Shown here piece after piece: positions 1-12,482 of a DNA stretch of 64,000 nucleotides. Source of the stretch: Ascaris suum (lineage: Eukaryota; Nematoda; Chromadorea; Rhabditida; Ascarididae). The translations under genes were made by a program, and so were the position numbers. How positions within the stretch are numbered: position 1 is the first letter of the stretch; every line of letters starts with the position of its first letter. The DNA lies in contig CM024168.1 of the NCBI GenBank assembly GCA_013433145.1, forward strand, positions 6,766,184-6,830,183, in the 5' to 3' direction. Under the pieces are notes generated by a model, which was given only the letters and a program-made list of their open reading frames with translations, did not search any database and was not told where the DNA came from.

Positions 1-2045
1 TAAAATCTCACAGCATAATCTTGTAAGATCCGGGAAGCATGAAAAATGCGTATGACAGCAGTTCATACAAATATATGCTTTAGTTTTGTTTAGACCCCGT
101 CTTGTCAAAACCCTTACTTGGACTCTATTTCTTCTCTGCAAATTTCTTCCGTGTCTCCGTCCTGCCGAAATTTCAGCTTGAGATATATCTCACTGATGCT
201 TCATTCCAATTCAAATCTTTGTAATTATCGAAATTTTTCAGCTGCAATTTTGCGCTCTGTACTTTAAGTTGAGTACATATTGCCTGTAAAGCAAGCGTAT
301 TTCAAAAAAAGAGACAAGAGGCTAGTTAGCCCTCATTACTACTCACTGCGATTCGTTCAAAAAGTGGGGTGCATACCTCTGTTTTGGTTCTTTATTTTTA
401 ATTCTTCATTTGCATAGCACCGCGTTTAAGTTTTTCTATGCATTTATATTATTCTTGTGTTTTCCTTGGAAGACAATACCTATTGTCGTGAAAATTATAG
501 CGTAATGACACCAAACTTTGGCGAATAATCGGGAAAATTCTCGAGCAAAACCTCTTAATCACGAAAAATAATGTTGGTGACGTAGTTATCCGACTTCCAC
601 AAGGGTAGGTGTTGAAGCTGAGGGTGGGCGGTTCGTTTGTTGGACGGTTCATTGCTTCGGTGCTCTTCTTCAGGTTTTTACTGAGGTTTTCTTTTCCTTA
701 TAGGTTGTGTGTTGTTGCGTTTTCAAGGTGTTTATGCGGTGTTGAATCGATGTTTTAAATGAATGCTCATGTATGCTATTTTCTGACTTTTATAACCCAC
801 CGAGCATTACCGAAGAAATGGCACAAAACGCGGCCACGATTTTAGCAAGTTCGGGCAAAGAATAAGCAAACACGGATTACTAAGCAAGGAATTTTTAAGA
901 CGCTCCGCCCATTTCGGATCATCCAAACAAAATTGAGTAAAACGCGGCTATGCTTCATGGTACATCTCATAAATGAACAAGTCACCGCATCATTTGAGGG
1001 TTTTCTGGGGTTTCTAATACCGCGGTCAATTTTCCCCTCATTTCTAGGCTGCCACTGACATTTTCGAGGTAGGGAATATTTTGGTCGCCATCCCCAACGG
1101 AATATTTGCAGTTTTATTTGATGCTTGAATAATTCGTTAGATGAGTGTAGGAATGTACCGGTTGTGTGTTATGTGATAAGGACGTGTGAACACTGTTTCG
1201 CAGTATTGCTTGTTGTGATGTTTGTATCATTTAACTTTGGTGTTTCGCAATGTGTGATACCAAGTGAAGCGAATAAGACAGGGTGTTATACGCAAATGAC
1301 GCGAGTTTGAAAACGAAACATGTGCCATGAGCGAGGAGCCCGCAAAGATTTGGGTCCTGGTGAAATCTGACTTCTGCTCCGAACGCGATATTGCAGGATT
1401 TTTGCTGATTCTCGGGATGTCCTCAATAAGCGCTTTTCGCGATAAGTGAAGTGTCACTCGCGTAGTCATCAGGTTTCTCCCGTTTTACAGTGGCTGTGCT
1501 TCGAGCAGTTCCCCTCCACCCTTTACTGTAATTTCGACTTGAGTACGAGGGAGGTAAGTAAAACACGCAAAGTATGAGAAACATAGGAGAGAAAAGCAAA
1601 AAGAGGACCACGAGGGCGCAACATAGAGAGGGTGGACGTACAACACAGGGCAGAAATAAGGAAATTAAAGAAACCACATACGGGGAAATATGTCTTGCTA
1701 GCATTGAATAAGTAATGCACCTGAAGTGGGGCCACAAGGGCTAGGCGCGGCTACAGCCTCAAATTTAACAGTTACAATTAAATCCTGGAGGATAATGTAA
1801 AACTGATCAAAATAGCTGGATTGGCGACTTGTTTAAGGTTTAATTTGAAAAGGTAAGTGATACTAGAGGTCACTACGGATTCATCAACAAGTGATTATTC
1901 CCCTGCTAACTCAATGTCCCCCCACGCATATTTTTTGGGTTTGTCACGTGTGGTCTTATGAGTGCGGCAGTGCGTCTTATAATTTTGATTTGCTGTATCG
2001 CTTAGTTATTCTGTTTCCTGAAAGTCGTATACGTTGGAGGTAACA
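1..2045. other. Intergenic region upstream of dnj-12, no gene seen
   Basis: No open frame here shows recognisable protein similarity, and the longest frames overlap one another on the minus strand around 1.4-1.7 kb with low-complexity composition. The stretch just before position 2046 should hold the dnj-12 promoter and 5' leader. A TCGCTTAG at about 2000 could be a trans-splice acceptor, but this is weak. Confidence 0.4.
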
Positions 2046-5000
2046 ATGGTGAAAGAGAGGAAGTTTTACGATATACTCGGCGTGGAGCCTTCGGCAACGG
2101 AAAGCGAGCTGAAAAAGGCCTATCGAAAGCTGGCGCTGAAATACCATCCGGATAAGAATCCAAATGAGGGCGAACGGTTCAAGCTGATCTCGCAGGCGTA
2201 TGAGGTGCTTACTAAACCAGTTCTTTAGAGAAGTATGCCGTCAAGTGGTCTGTTAATTCTCTTGGCTAGTTTCAAAGGGTCAGATTCAGCTTTGTTAGCG
2301 GATTTCGAATGTATTCACCGAAATGTTTGCAAAGAAAACCGTTGACCTTTGATGGATCAGCATTCGTATCCATTTAGTTGTGCTCTACGAAAAATCTGAT
2401 TTAAAGATTTATGAACTAAATCTTTAGTGAGAAGATTGTTAAAGTATAACCTAGAGATGTAAGGCGTAGCAGATAGGATAAGTAATCTGTGTGGATGGCG
2501 AAAATCGATGCTTTAGTGTCTAATTTTTGGCCGTATATTTCAGTGCACCAACCACACAGAGGTATATAGAGGGAAGCACTTCGAAGATGTAGTGACTAAC
2601 GCAAATTTGTGTTCGCTGTGTTTTGCAGGATTTACAGATGAGCGGAGGCAGTGGTTGACTTCAACGTACGATGGAGGGATGTGAGGAAAGTTAAGAGAGG
2701 GGATGGGGATTTCCGTGTAAAGACAATGAATTTTTTACGTGTAAGGAGAGAGTGAGAATGATATCGCATTTTCTGTGTGGGAACAAGAACTTTTAGACGA
2801 TTTTTGGGAGCTTCCATGTTACGTAGAAAAGTTACTGGAAGTTTTCATTGACTTCCTAGTTACGCGATAGGATGCCATACTGATCCTGTTATAATCCCCT
2901 TTTTTACACTATGTGCTCACGTCTTTCGATGCTGCAGGTGTTATCTGATCCGAAGAAGAGACAGATTTACGATGAGGGTGGTGAAGAGGCTCTTAGCGGT
3001 GCAGGTGGTGGTGAAAGCTTCCATAACCCGATGGACATCTTTGATATGTTCTTTGGAGGTAGTTATTATCCATCTATTTTACAGGCCTTATCATTGTTGT
3101 CAATCTTTTCACTGCTTTATCCTTTATCGCTTAAGTATTTTGCCTTTTCATGTTAACTTACTCTCTCAGCCGTCTATGTCAGGGATCGATGATTGAGCTA
3201 TGGTAACATTTCGTTTGCCGAGTAGGTGAAGAGGGGGGAAGAAATCTGTTGTAAACATGAGGTAGCTATTGATGGCGGCGGTCCTGGTACATGAATTCAA
3301 GTCTCCAAAAAGTTTATTGATATGAATGTTGCATCTGGTGAATTAGCCATTTGGAAGTGATTTTGAATTAGGTCATTGTGTAGCGTCTAGTTGACACACT
3401 GGGAGCAAAACGTTTTACTGCCATCTTCATTCTTTTCTGAGCAATTTTTCATGGTCGTCGAAGATCGAGATTGTCCTCATCCCTTCCCCACCTCATCCTT
3501 TTCATCTCCACGAGGTTTCCTTGGCTCGATTATTCATTAAAAGATGTAGCATCGGAGTCAGAAATTTCAGCCGGAAGAGTGAAACACTGCTGTTTGGGAA
3601 AGTAAACGTTGTGCTGAGGATATGGTTGTCCTGTTGAGCTCCTCGGTGGTTGGTTGTTGAGACATTTGAGTAGGAGATCCGTAGCTTCGGAAAAAAATGC
3701 GTCTTTAAAATAGAACATTTTGGTATGTGGAAGAGGGAGGGGGAATCGCTGTGAAAATCTTTGACCTAAAAGCTGCACTTTCTGCATCTTCAAGCTGGAG
3801 AACTCTGACAGGTCAAATTGGGCGCTGATCGAAGCCTTCGTGCTTAGCATTCATTTATAAGGTAGCGCCGCCCTTTTTGGCGTTGCTTTTGCTGTTTAAG
3901 AGAGATCGAGTGGAAGCGGAGATAGCAACTTGAAACGAAGTTTTTCCACATGTTTTTGGATCGTTGCAGAAGAAATATTTCGCTAAAGCATTCGATTAAT
4001 GCAGCAAGGGAATCTTCTTGGTTTCTTCTAGCTCCTCCGCCTTCCTTCCAGCCGTTTTTTCTTCACTTGTCTCCCTTCTTTCAAGTTCCGGCCGACCGCT
4101 TGAATGTGATCTTATTTTGAAGGAATATGATTCTGGAAAATGTTTTCAATTGCGCACTATATCGCAAACATAGCTGAAGGTGGGACGACTGCGTTGTCGA
4201 ATACGCCAGTGATGGGAGGAAGCGGCATGCATCGGAGGGGTGAGGCCCGTGCTCCCTCTCCCATCCTTTCGTTCCTCCCTGCTTTGAGCACGTGTTCTAA
4301 GAAGGCGTGCCTTTTGTGACTGCTTCTACAGAATTTGTTAGGTAACATGAAAAGAACGTTGCCTACGAAACTTCGTGAACATTCAGTGAACCCTCGCACG
4401 ATCGGTTTGTACAAATGTTCGCTGCAGTAGATATTGCTTCCAAGAGCGAATTTGTTGTTGCCCAGTGCCACCACTCGTGAATTGTAACTTTTTAAAATAC
4501 CATCAAAACTTGATTGTCGATGGATCTTTTGCATGAAGTAGAAGATGTACCACTCTGCCACCTATGTACACATGAAAGGGGGTTCCAGTAAATGTTTCAT
4601 CTACAATGTACTTACTGCAGAACTAGTACACAGCTCAGGCCAACCCCAACGGTTCCATATCGTTGCATTTATTGACGGGACTCGCAAGCAGGGGAAGAGT
4701 AGGAGGATTCGGAGTGCCAAAGTCCATCTCCTAGTTTCCTTGTGTTGCGACTTTTTATTCATGTTTGAAGTTTACTTAGGTTTTTTCTTTTTGTACCCAA
4801 AAATCATTTTTCATCATCAATTTCTGCTTTTTTGAACGCATGAAAAATTTCATCAGTCATTGAGAACCATTTTTTCTGGTAGGTCCTAAAGGATCAGAAT
4901 TCAAGCAATTCAAGCTACCTCCTTTCTTCATGAGTCTGACCTAATCTTTATAAGTCACATCTGATTTCAGGACATTTTCGAAGTGGTGGTTCAAGAGGCG

Positions 5001-8000
5001 AGCGTAAAGTTCGCGACATGATCCACCAGCTGCCGGTGACACTGGAGCAGCTCTACAATGGCGCGGTAAAGAAGTTGAAAGTGTCTCGTCACGTCGTCTG
5101 TGCAAAGTGTGAGGGAGCTGGTGGCGCCAAGGTATTTCACGTTTCTCTATCGTATTTCAGGTTGTCACAAGAATTTATTGTGCTTTATTGTTTGTTGTAT
5201 TTTGTTTTATTTTTTACATGAGGGATATTTCGTATTTTCATCAAATAGTTTTTAAATTATTTTCTAGAAGATAGGCGCAAAGGTCAGGTTGACAGTTGAT
5301 AGTTAGTAACAGTGTGATAGAAGCGGGATGGGTTGTAGTGAAACGTGCATATTCTCGGGAAATCGATGCAGAAGGCGCAGTTTAGATGCGCATAAGCTGC
5401 CTTGTACCTGCATTATCGCTGCTTGGGTGCTGTATTTGCAATTATAATGCCTCGCATATTATTTTCATCGCAGATCGGCAGCTAGAAAAGATATGATGTG
5501 GAATGCAACCTCACATCTTGTTTCCTTTTCACTACTTTTGCACAAATTTTCAACGGTTCTTTGACTGGACTATGCAAATTGAAACATAATATGGATGTTT
5601 TTAGCTGTAGGATGTGCATGTTGTTTGGGTGTTACTGTGTTTGAGGTGGCCGGAAAATAGAGGTGAATTGGGGGAAGCTGCTGAGGTCACTGTCTTATCT
5701 CACCAGTATGCTTTTTCGAGGATGGTCGTTTAGAATGCATTGTTTTTGGCAACCCTTAAGGTTCAGTGTTGTCCACTTCCACGTCCCGGTTTCTTCGAGT
5801 CTGAAAAAATTCTGACGGTGTCCAGATGACCGGTAGATCTCAGGGAGGGAATGTTGGGACGTGTAGGTGCAGAGAATATGGTTTTTGTAATATTGTTGGC
5901 TTGAAATTTGCAGAGAAAAAGTTGAAATAGAGGTTTTTCAAATCTTCGCTTTCATCGTTTCCAAAACATCGAAGTCAGAAATTCCGATATCCAGAAACAT
6001 GGCATTTTTGTGCGTCTGCACACTCGAAAACTTCTCGATGTTTATTTTTTATTTAGTAGTACTTAGTGAACTTTTATAGTTTGACTACCTCGATGTTGCA
6101 AGCACTCAAAATGTAGCAGTTGTGTTTGTATGCTTGTATTTCTATGGCGACAACTTAGAAGACGGAGTGCTGCTATGTATGCCTTTTTGGTAGGGGAGAA
6201 ACCCATTCTCATCTTGCCTTCTGAGCACTTCCAAACCCCAAATTCGACGACGCCCGGGTTTGGTTTTCCACTGTACTGTACTTTAATGACTCGTGGAAAT
6301 TATTTCGCTGCGATAAGATTGAATTTCAAGAGTTGCGCCCCAGACATAAACGGGCATTTTTGTGTCGTATAATGGCAACGTCATTCTTATGCTATAAAGC
6401 AAAGGATGGCTAACAATCGATATTGAGATGAGCAGTGCAGTAGCATTTTTCTCTTCACTCCGCTGTGAAAGTAACGGAAGGGCAAATATGGAAGCGAATG
6501 AGCTAGCCGATCAACGAAAGAAAATATTGCTGTATACCATTCTCGAACGTTTACAGCTGATGTCGATAGGTAACCCACTAAACCAGAGAAAGGGTGATGA
6601 GGAAACTGGAATTAGAATATTTTTTTGAGCGCTATACGACTTCCTGCCGTTTTATTTGCTTAGATGGCTGGGGTTAGTTTGATTTACCACAAGCTTTGTT
6701 TGAATTAACAAATATTTCGCGGTGAGGAGGTGAAGTTGGCTTCAGAGGTCGGCCTCCATCTCTGTCCGTTTCTTGCTGCAGTGGAATGTTTTTCTGAATA
6801 TAGCACATAGACTTTTGTGTAATAAAGCTGTTGTTTCAGGGGAGTGTGATGCAGTGTTCGAACTGTAAGGGTCGTGGTGTGCAGATCCATGTGATGCAAA
6901 TCGCGCCCGGAATGGTGCAACAAACACAATCGACTTGTAGTGTTTGCAAGGGAGAGGGCGAAGTGATTCCCGAAAAGGACCGATGTAAGCATTGCAATGG
7001 ACAGAAAAAGGTGACGGCTTTGTGTCTCTATCTTCTTTTTTAGCTCAACACTTGTTTACTTGTTTACTTGAATCGACAAAGCATTCATTACGAATAAATG
7101 TCTCTTCATATCACTACCACTTCCTTTAGCTGAAGTTGTGAGGTAGCGTGAAGGTAAGGGCTTAGGCTCGTCTCCTGCCCATCGGATACTGACGAGTCGA
7201 TTCATCGTTGTTCCTGCGAATCTTGCTCCACCGCCCGCGTGCCGATTAGTCGGAATGACTCGGTAGGACAAAGCCAAAAAGTTTGCTTTGCTCGGAGCCC
7301 TCTTAAAACCGACCGCGCACTGAGCAAAACTTTTTTATTCGATGCAAAACGCGCACTTAGCTCAATAATGGAAGGAAAAAACGAAACAGTGGTAATTTTT
7401 GAACTGTGGTGAGGGAAGGGGGATGGATGCCAACGTATTGTTCAAGAGACATTGACAATAGTTTTACAAAAAAGTTGGGACTTTTTGTTTTTTGCATCGA
7501 ATAAAAAAGTTAACTCACTTCTGTTTTCATAGTGTTTAGCGTGAAGGTTTACTTAACACTTGAAGAGTTTGAAAATTTTAGTGATTTCGTTCCTTTTGTA
7601 GTTAATTGAAGCTTTAAAAGTTTTGTTCACAAATGAGATGAATTTGTTCGTAGTGATCGGTGGTTAAATGGGCCACTTATAAAGCGTTTGTTCCAGGTTC
7701 GCAACGAAACAATACTGGAAGTGCACATCGATAAGGGCATGAAAGATGGGCAGAAAATTGTTTTTTCAGGACAAGGTGACCAGGAGGCAAGTCTCTCTTG
7801 TGACTTCGATGTATTGCTATAATGTGGGGTTGTTTTTCTTTATCACTATGCTCCCTATTTCCTTTCATCGCTTTTGTGGGAATGGGTCTGGTTACATGCT
7901 TTAGAATTTCGGGAAAGAGAGGGATACTGGATTGCCTTTGTTTTCGAAATGCCTCATAGTAATGTTCCATTCGTGGTCACTCGAAGCTTGCGTCGGTTGT

Positions 8001-9515
8001 CACAAACAGGAATTCTCCAGTCACGAATTTCTCTGGCGCCAGTAGCTTGAGCCCGATAACCGGCCATCAAAGCAACTCTGGTTGATAACCACTGATAAGA
8101 TTTGTTTGATCACATCGGCAGCAGTATGTGGAAATCAAGGCGAACTGAACTCGTTAAAGACTCATTCAGGGAGTTTAACGGAGCTCATATTCAGAAAGTG
8201 AAGTATTGTTAGCCGTCAAGTTATATTGTTCAACTTTTGTTTGCTGCCGAAACAACTTCCACTGGCAAGTCTAGTTGTTGCTTAGATGGCGTTAAATAAC
8301 TGTTGATGTGGGTTAAAAGAAGTGAAAGTTGATGTACTGAAGCAGTCGTTGTGCTCAGTTTTATTGTCGGAACACCACAGAGAGGGGAGAAAATTGTAAT
8401 AATTGAGCATGTTTGCAAAGCTCTTGGTCAAACAATAGCACTATTTTTTATTTTATGTTAAAGAAACAAGCGAAGCGATTGCATATTTAATCATTCACGG
8501 AAGAATCAGAGGGAAGATCGTTGATAATCCCACTCACAAAAGACCAAAGAGAATTTTGCAAATGACTGCAATTGCAGCATAATGCACAATGCTTTAAACG
8601 TTGCTTGGAAATTAGTAAACTTTTGTGATAAATGAATCGAACGTTAGAAAAATTGAAAGGAGAACAGCTCAAAACGGAAATGAATTAAGCGCACTGGTTT
8701 TGCGATATAACCGAATGATTTCATCTCCAGGTGGGCATAACGCCGGGAGATGTCGTCATAATATTGGACGAGCAGCCGCATCAGACATTCGTGCGGAAAG
8801 GTGCGAATCTGGTGATGCAGATTGACCTGAATTTGGTGGAGGCGCTTTGTGGATGCACCAAATATGTGATGACTCTTGACAGTCGCTATCTCATCTTCTC
8901 GCTTTTACCAGGTTATTTGTTTCCATGATTGTCCGGATTTTATTTAATTATGAAGCTAAAGCATAGTCAGTGCATATTTCTGCGCAGTTCATGTTGAATT
9001 TAAGAAGGGGGTCCGATATTGTGGGGGTAGGTATCCTTAGCTAGGAGGCAAGCTTTCTTATTTTTCTTTGACAGATGGAGAGGATGGCGTAGAGGAAAGA
9101 AGGGGCGAGGGAATTATAAGATGTCTGTCGTGAAGATCATACCTGCATTGTTTCGGAAAGTCTTGCTGCCTTAATCTTCTCTTGACAGTTTTGTTGATCT
9201 TCAAAATAAGCTCTTTCAGGTGAAGTGGTAAAGCATGGTGACATTCGAACAATTATGGGCGAGGGTATGCCTCGCTATAAGAGTCCTTTCGAGAAGGGTG
9301 ATCTGTTGGTACAGTTCGCGATCCATTTCCCGAAGTCGATATCACCGAACAAGATTGAGCAGCTTAAGTCCCTTTTGCCGGATCGTGTCGAGCCTATCAT
9401 TCCTGATGATGCGGAAGAGGTCGATCTAGAAATCATCACCGAGCGAACCAGCCGTCATTCATCGTCTTACGACGATCAGCCGGGCCCGCAGGGTGTCAGG
9501 TGCCAGGCGCAATGA
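2046..9515 (+). CDS. dnj-12: Type I (class A) J-domain co-chaperone, DNAJA1/DNJ-12-like, 7 exons
   Basis: Hsp70 co-chaperone of the cytosol that delivers clients and stimulates Hsp70 ATPase. Exons, in frame at every junction: 2046-2204, 2938-3058, 4971-5131, 6840-7010, 7697-7786, 8731-8911, 9220-9515; total 1179 nt, 392 aa (human DNAJA1 is 397). The J domain spans residues 1 to about 70 with the HPD motif in [13 protein letters not shown] short Gly-rich linker ends in [11 protein letters not shown]. Four zinc motifs follow: [32 protein letters not shown]. The substrate-binding region has [14 protein letters not shown] and VKHGDI. The last four residues, CQAQ, form a CaaX box, so farnesylation is expected as in DNAJA1. 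The ATG at 2046 is chosen because [13 protein letters not shown] aligns with family N-termini. Intron 5 begins with GC rather than GT. Introns are 308-1912 bp. The symbol follows the C. elegans naming and is an inference of orthology. Confidence 0.96.
7328..7511. repeat. 22-bp perfect inverted repeat, possible small MITE, in dnj-12 intron 4
   Basis: The 22 bases at 7328-7349 (AACTTTTTTATTCGATGCAAAA split across both ends) are repeated as an exact reverse complement at 7490-7511. Weaker complementarity continues outward for about 10 bases. The 184-bp unit lies wholly inside intron 4 (7011-7696). It could be a short nonautonomous DNA transposon or simply a cruciform-forming repeat. Confidence 0.55.
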
Positions 9516-10577
9516 GCTTTCCCGGTAACATTGTATTTCCTGCTTGGGTACTATATGTTTGTCTAACGTGGGAATTCCAAAGGGCCTACTTGCTTAGTGA
9601 TCGAACATTGGAAGGGATGCGGAGTGCCTTGCCTACGTGAACAAATTGCTGTTCGTGGTAGGCGCAGGTACTGCAAAATGTAGTCCTATAAGAAATTTTG
9701 GGAGAGGAGTTCGCCGTAAATCGCATATTCAGTTCTCGGGCTTGAACTGAGACGCAGAACACCAACGTAGAGCGTATTTTTAAGTCGTTTTACTTGGCGA
9801 ATTTTCATATATATTTGGGAAATTTGTTGTTTTGCGAATGGAGAACGAGTTATTGCATTACTTGCCAAATGAGTGGTTATTCGTTTATCATATCTCGCGG
9901 TTTTGGGAAGAATTATTATGGAATTGATGTCGAGGTGGGCGTAACGTAGTCCAGCCATTATGCTCCGCAAATGATTCAGTAAGCGCAATATGTTACTGTT
10001 TTTTTCTAAAATGATGGTAGGAAATATTTTTTTGGCTTGTCATCGAGAAAAACCAGACCCATCAGTTTTAGTTAGGTGTAGGAGGTCGGTGAAGAAGAGG
10101 GGGTGAGTCTGTGGATTCAGCAAAAAGTGGGGCCTTCCTTTTATAGGTTAGTTTTGCGAATGGAATCTTCGCTATGTTTATTTGTTGTCTTTCCAGATGC
10201 AAAATTCATTCATTTCGTGGAAATGGAGGAATGGATACGTTCTGGCGCTTACATGTGGGAGGGTCTCGTCCCGTTGCTTGGGGATGGATTTGCTCGTGGA
10301 CCCTGGTTGAAGGGGAAGAGGCCTCTGTTTTGTGAGCGAACATGGATTGAATCGGCCAGTTGTTCTATCTCAATTGTTTTAATGAAATATGAGGACGGGG
10401 AATAACCTCACCGAATAGTAGGAAGGGCTAATTATCCTGATTAAATTGTATCTCATTTATGAAAGTTTCACTCTGGTATTTCTATATGAAATCAGTTGAT
10501 GCCGGTTTGCGGTCTTTGTTGTTCCGTCTCGACTGTCGCGTTTTACTTCGAAGTATTTTGCAAAGCTGCTGCCTGGA

Positions 10578-10583
10578 AATAAA
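10578..10583 (+). terminator. Candidate poly(A) signal AATAAA for dnj-12
   Basis: Canonical AATAAA about 1.06 kb after the dnj-12 stop codon, followed by a GT-rich stretch. The implied 3' UTR is long, so a nearer variant signal may be used instead. Confidence 0.3.
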
Positions 10584-12419
10584 GACTGGGGCGGGCAGCT
10601 TTGTTGTGATTTGAGAATCATTTATGATGATCGAAATGAATGAAATGTTTTTGTCTTTCTTTATTTTATTTGAAGGCGCAAGGAAAATGAACCGACAGAG
10701 GAAGGGAGGGGAGGGGGGTAGGAGACAATGTCGGTGCCTTCTTTTTTGGCTTCAAGGTGCGGTGTGATGTGCGGCTCGACATAAATGTGTCCGGCTTTTG
10801 GGGCATTTTCCCACTTTTGTTATGAATCCTACGTTGAGTACGCTCGGGTATTGCGATATCCCAGGATATGGCTTGGCGTTCCAAATGTTCAACGGAAGGA
10901 TGATAGACTGACTTGAATTGGATCACAGGATAGGTTGTCGGGTAACCCCGTGGCGAAGAAAACCTGGCGTTGTTTTCCAATGCTTAGTGTGGATAACAGT
11001 TAGGCGGGGGGAGGGGGGAGAGAGGTGCGTCGCATTAAACCTTTCAAAGGCGATCACTCCATACACCATTCGCGACCGTCGCTGAACATGTCATCTGCTC
11101 TCAGCCGTTCCAAACTACGGCATTTTGTGTATGTTGTGCGACTGCGGAAATGTGTTGTATCTTGAACGACACGATCACATCCTGCCAATTTTAAGTCGGA
11201 CTTGGGCAATGCCTTCTGCTGACCATCGTTGTATGAAGTAGCCTCTTTTCCTAACACGGTCGCATCGAGTTTTGGTGTGACCGGACGTTATAAAAGAAAT
11301 CAAATGGATCACTGGCGGGAAAGTGTTCGTCAAGAGAGTCTGCATACTGAGTGTTGCACTTTCCGTATGCGTTCATTTCTAATGAAACCATTCTGGCAGT
11401 TGCTGTGTTTCGTTTTTTTTCCGGTTCTTGTGTGCTAAAAGGCTAGCATGCCTAAAAGCTCCGGTGTTTTTATTCAACAATTGTGGTCCCGATTAAAAAA
11501 GAAAAGCCTTTTTCGGTGCAATCCACCTTTAGGCATCGAATGTGCGAAAACGCTGATCTAATGTCTAATTGCATGGGGCTCATGCAAAACTATAGTAATC
11601 ACCGCTAAAGCATCATGGCCATGTGGTTCTACTTTTATGTTCGAAAAGACCATAGTAAATTGTGTTTATACAATAAACGACGAGGTGAGTCAGCAAGACG
11701 GATGAGGTGGAACGATGAAAACAGTAGAAGGTCTAGTTTACGAGTGGACATGAGGTGGAAACTTCACCTCGTGTTTACTGCAATGAAATTACTCGTGACA
11801 AAAGGTTTCGTGCGATGTTGAATTCGAAAATCGAACAATCGTCCAGCCCCGCATTGGAATGTTGCCAGCAAGGCTGAAGTTGGAACAAGGTGTGTTAGCC
11901 CTTCCATCCTCCCTCCCCGCTTGGGTTCGGACGAGGTGTGCTGCAAACATGCGAACTTGGAAACTTTTAAAACCACGTATGCCAAGAATTTCAAAAGAAA
12001 CAGGAAGGAATACGCAATTTAGGTGACGGTGAATAAAACTTGGAAGTCTTGGAAAGCGATGTGACGAAGACCGTTTCGGGGCGCGGGGTTTGTTATTGCT
12101 CAAACATCGGTCGAATACAACTCCCAACAATTCTCAAGCACATATATTCCCAACAAATTTTTATAAAATGTGGCTGCAGCATATTTACTAAAAAACGGCA
12201 TTAGCGAAATGTAACAAAAATTGCAGAGGTGACGATAATATTTGCTGACGTGTCAGTCTTATCAAATCATCAATCCAGGTCACTCAAACTGCCGTATTCC
12301 CTCGAATAAGAATCCCCGAGCGTCTATTTTTTCCGCAGATTCCGGGTAAAATTCATTTCATCCTCAAGAAAGCAGGAATTTGCGAAAAAGATGCATTAAT
12401 TGCGCGGTTAAATGTAAGT

Positions 12420-12482
12420 CTCGCAAGGTTGCGGAGTATTTCCTGTTTACCTAAACTGGAAATACTCTGCAACCTATGCGAG
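12420..12482. repeat. 63-nt near-perfect hairpin
   Basis: The left arm (CTCGCAAGGTTGCGGAG then TATTTCC and GTTTA) pairs with the right arm (TAAAC, GGAAATA, CTCTGCAACC, TGCGAG) with about 28 paired bases, single-base bulges or mismatches at three or four places, and a loop of only a few bases. It stands alone in intergenic DNA. It could be a snap-back repeat, a transposon footprint or a small-RNA precursor. The loop is very short for a typical microRNA. Confidence 0.6.

Noticed and set aside
2034..2045. Upstream in-frame extension of the J protein from a TTG
   Set aside because: Eukaryotic genes rarely start at TTG, and the ATG at 2046 matches the family N-terminus exactly.
4157..4561. 134-codon minus frame inside dnj-12 intron 2
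   Set aside because: No motif, no splice partners and antisense within an intron; probably chance.
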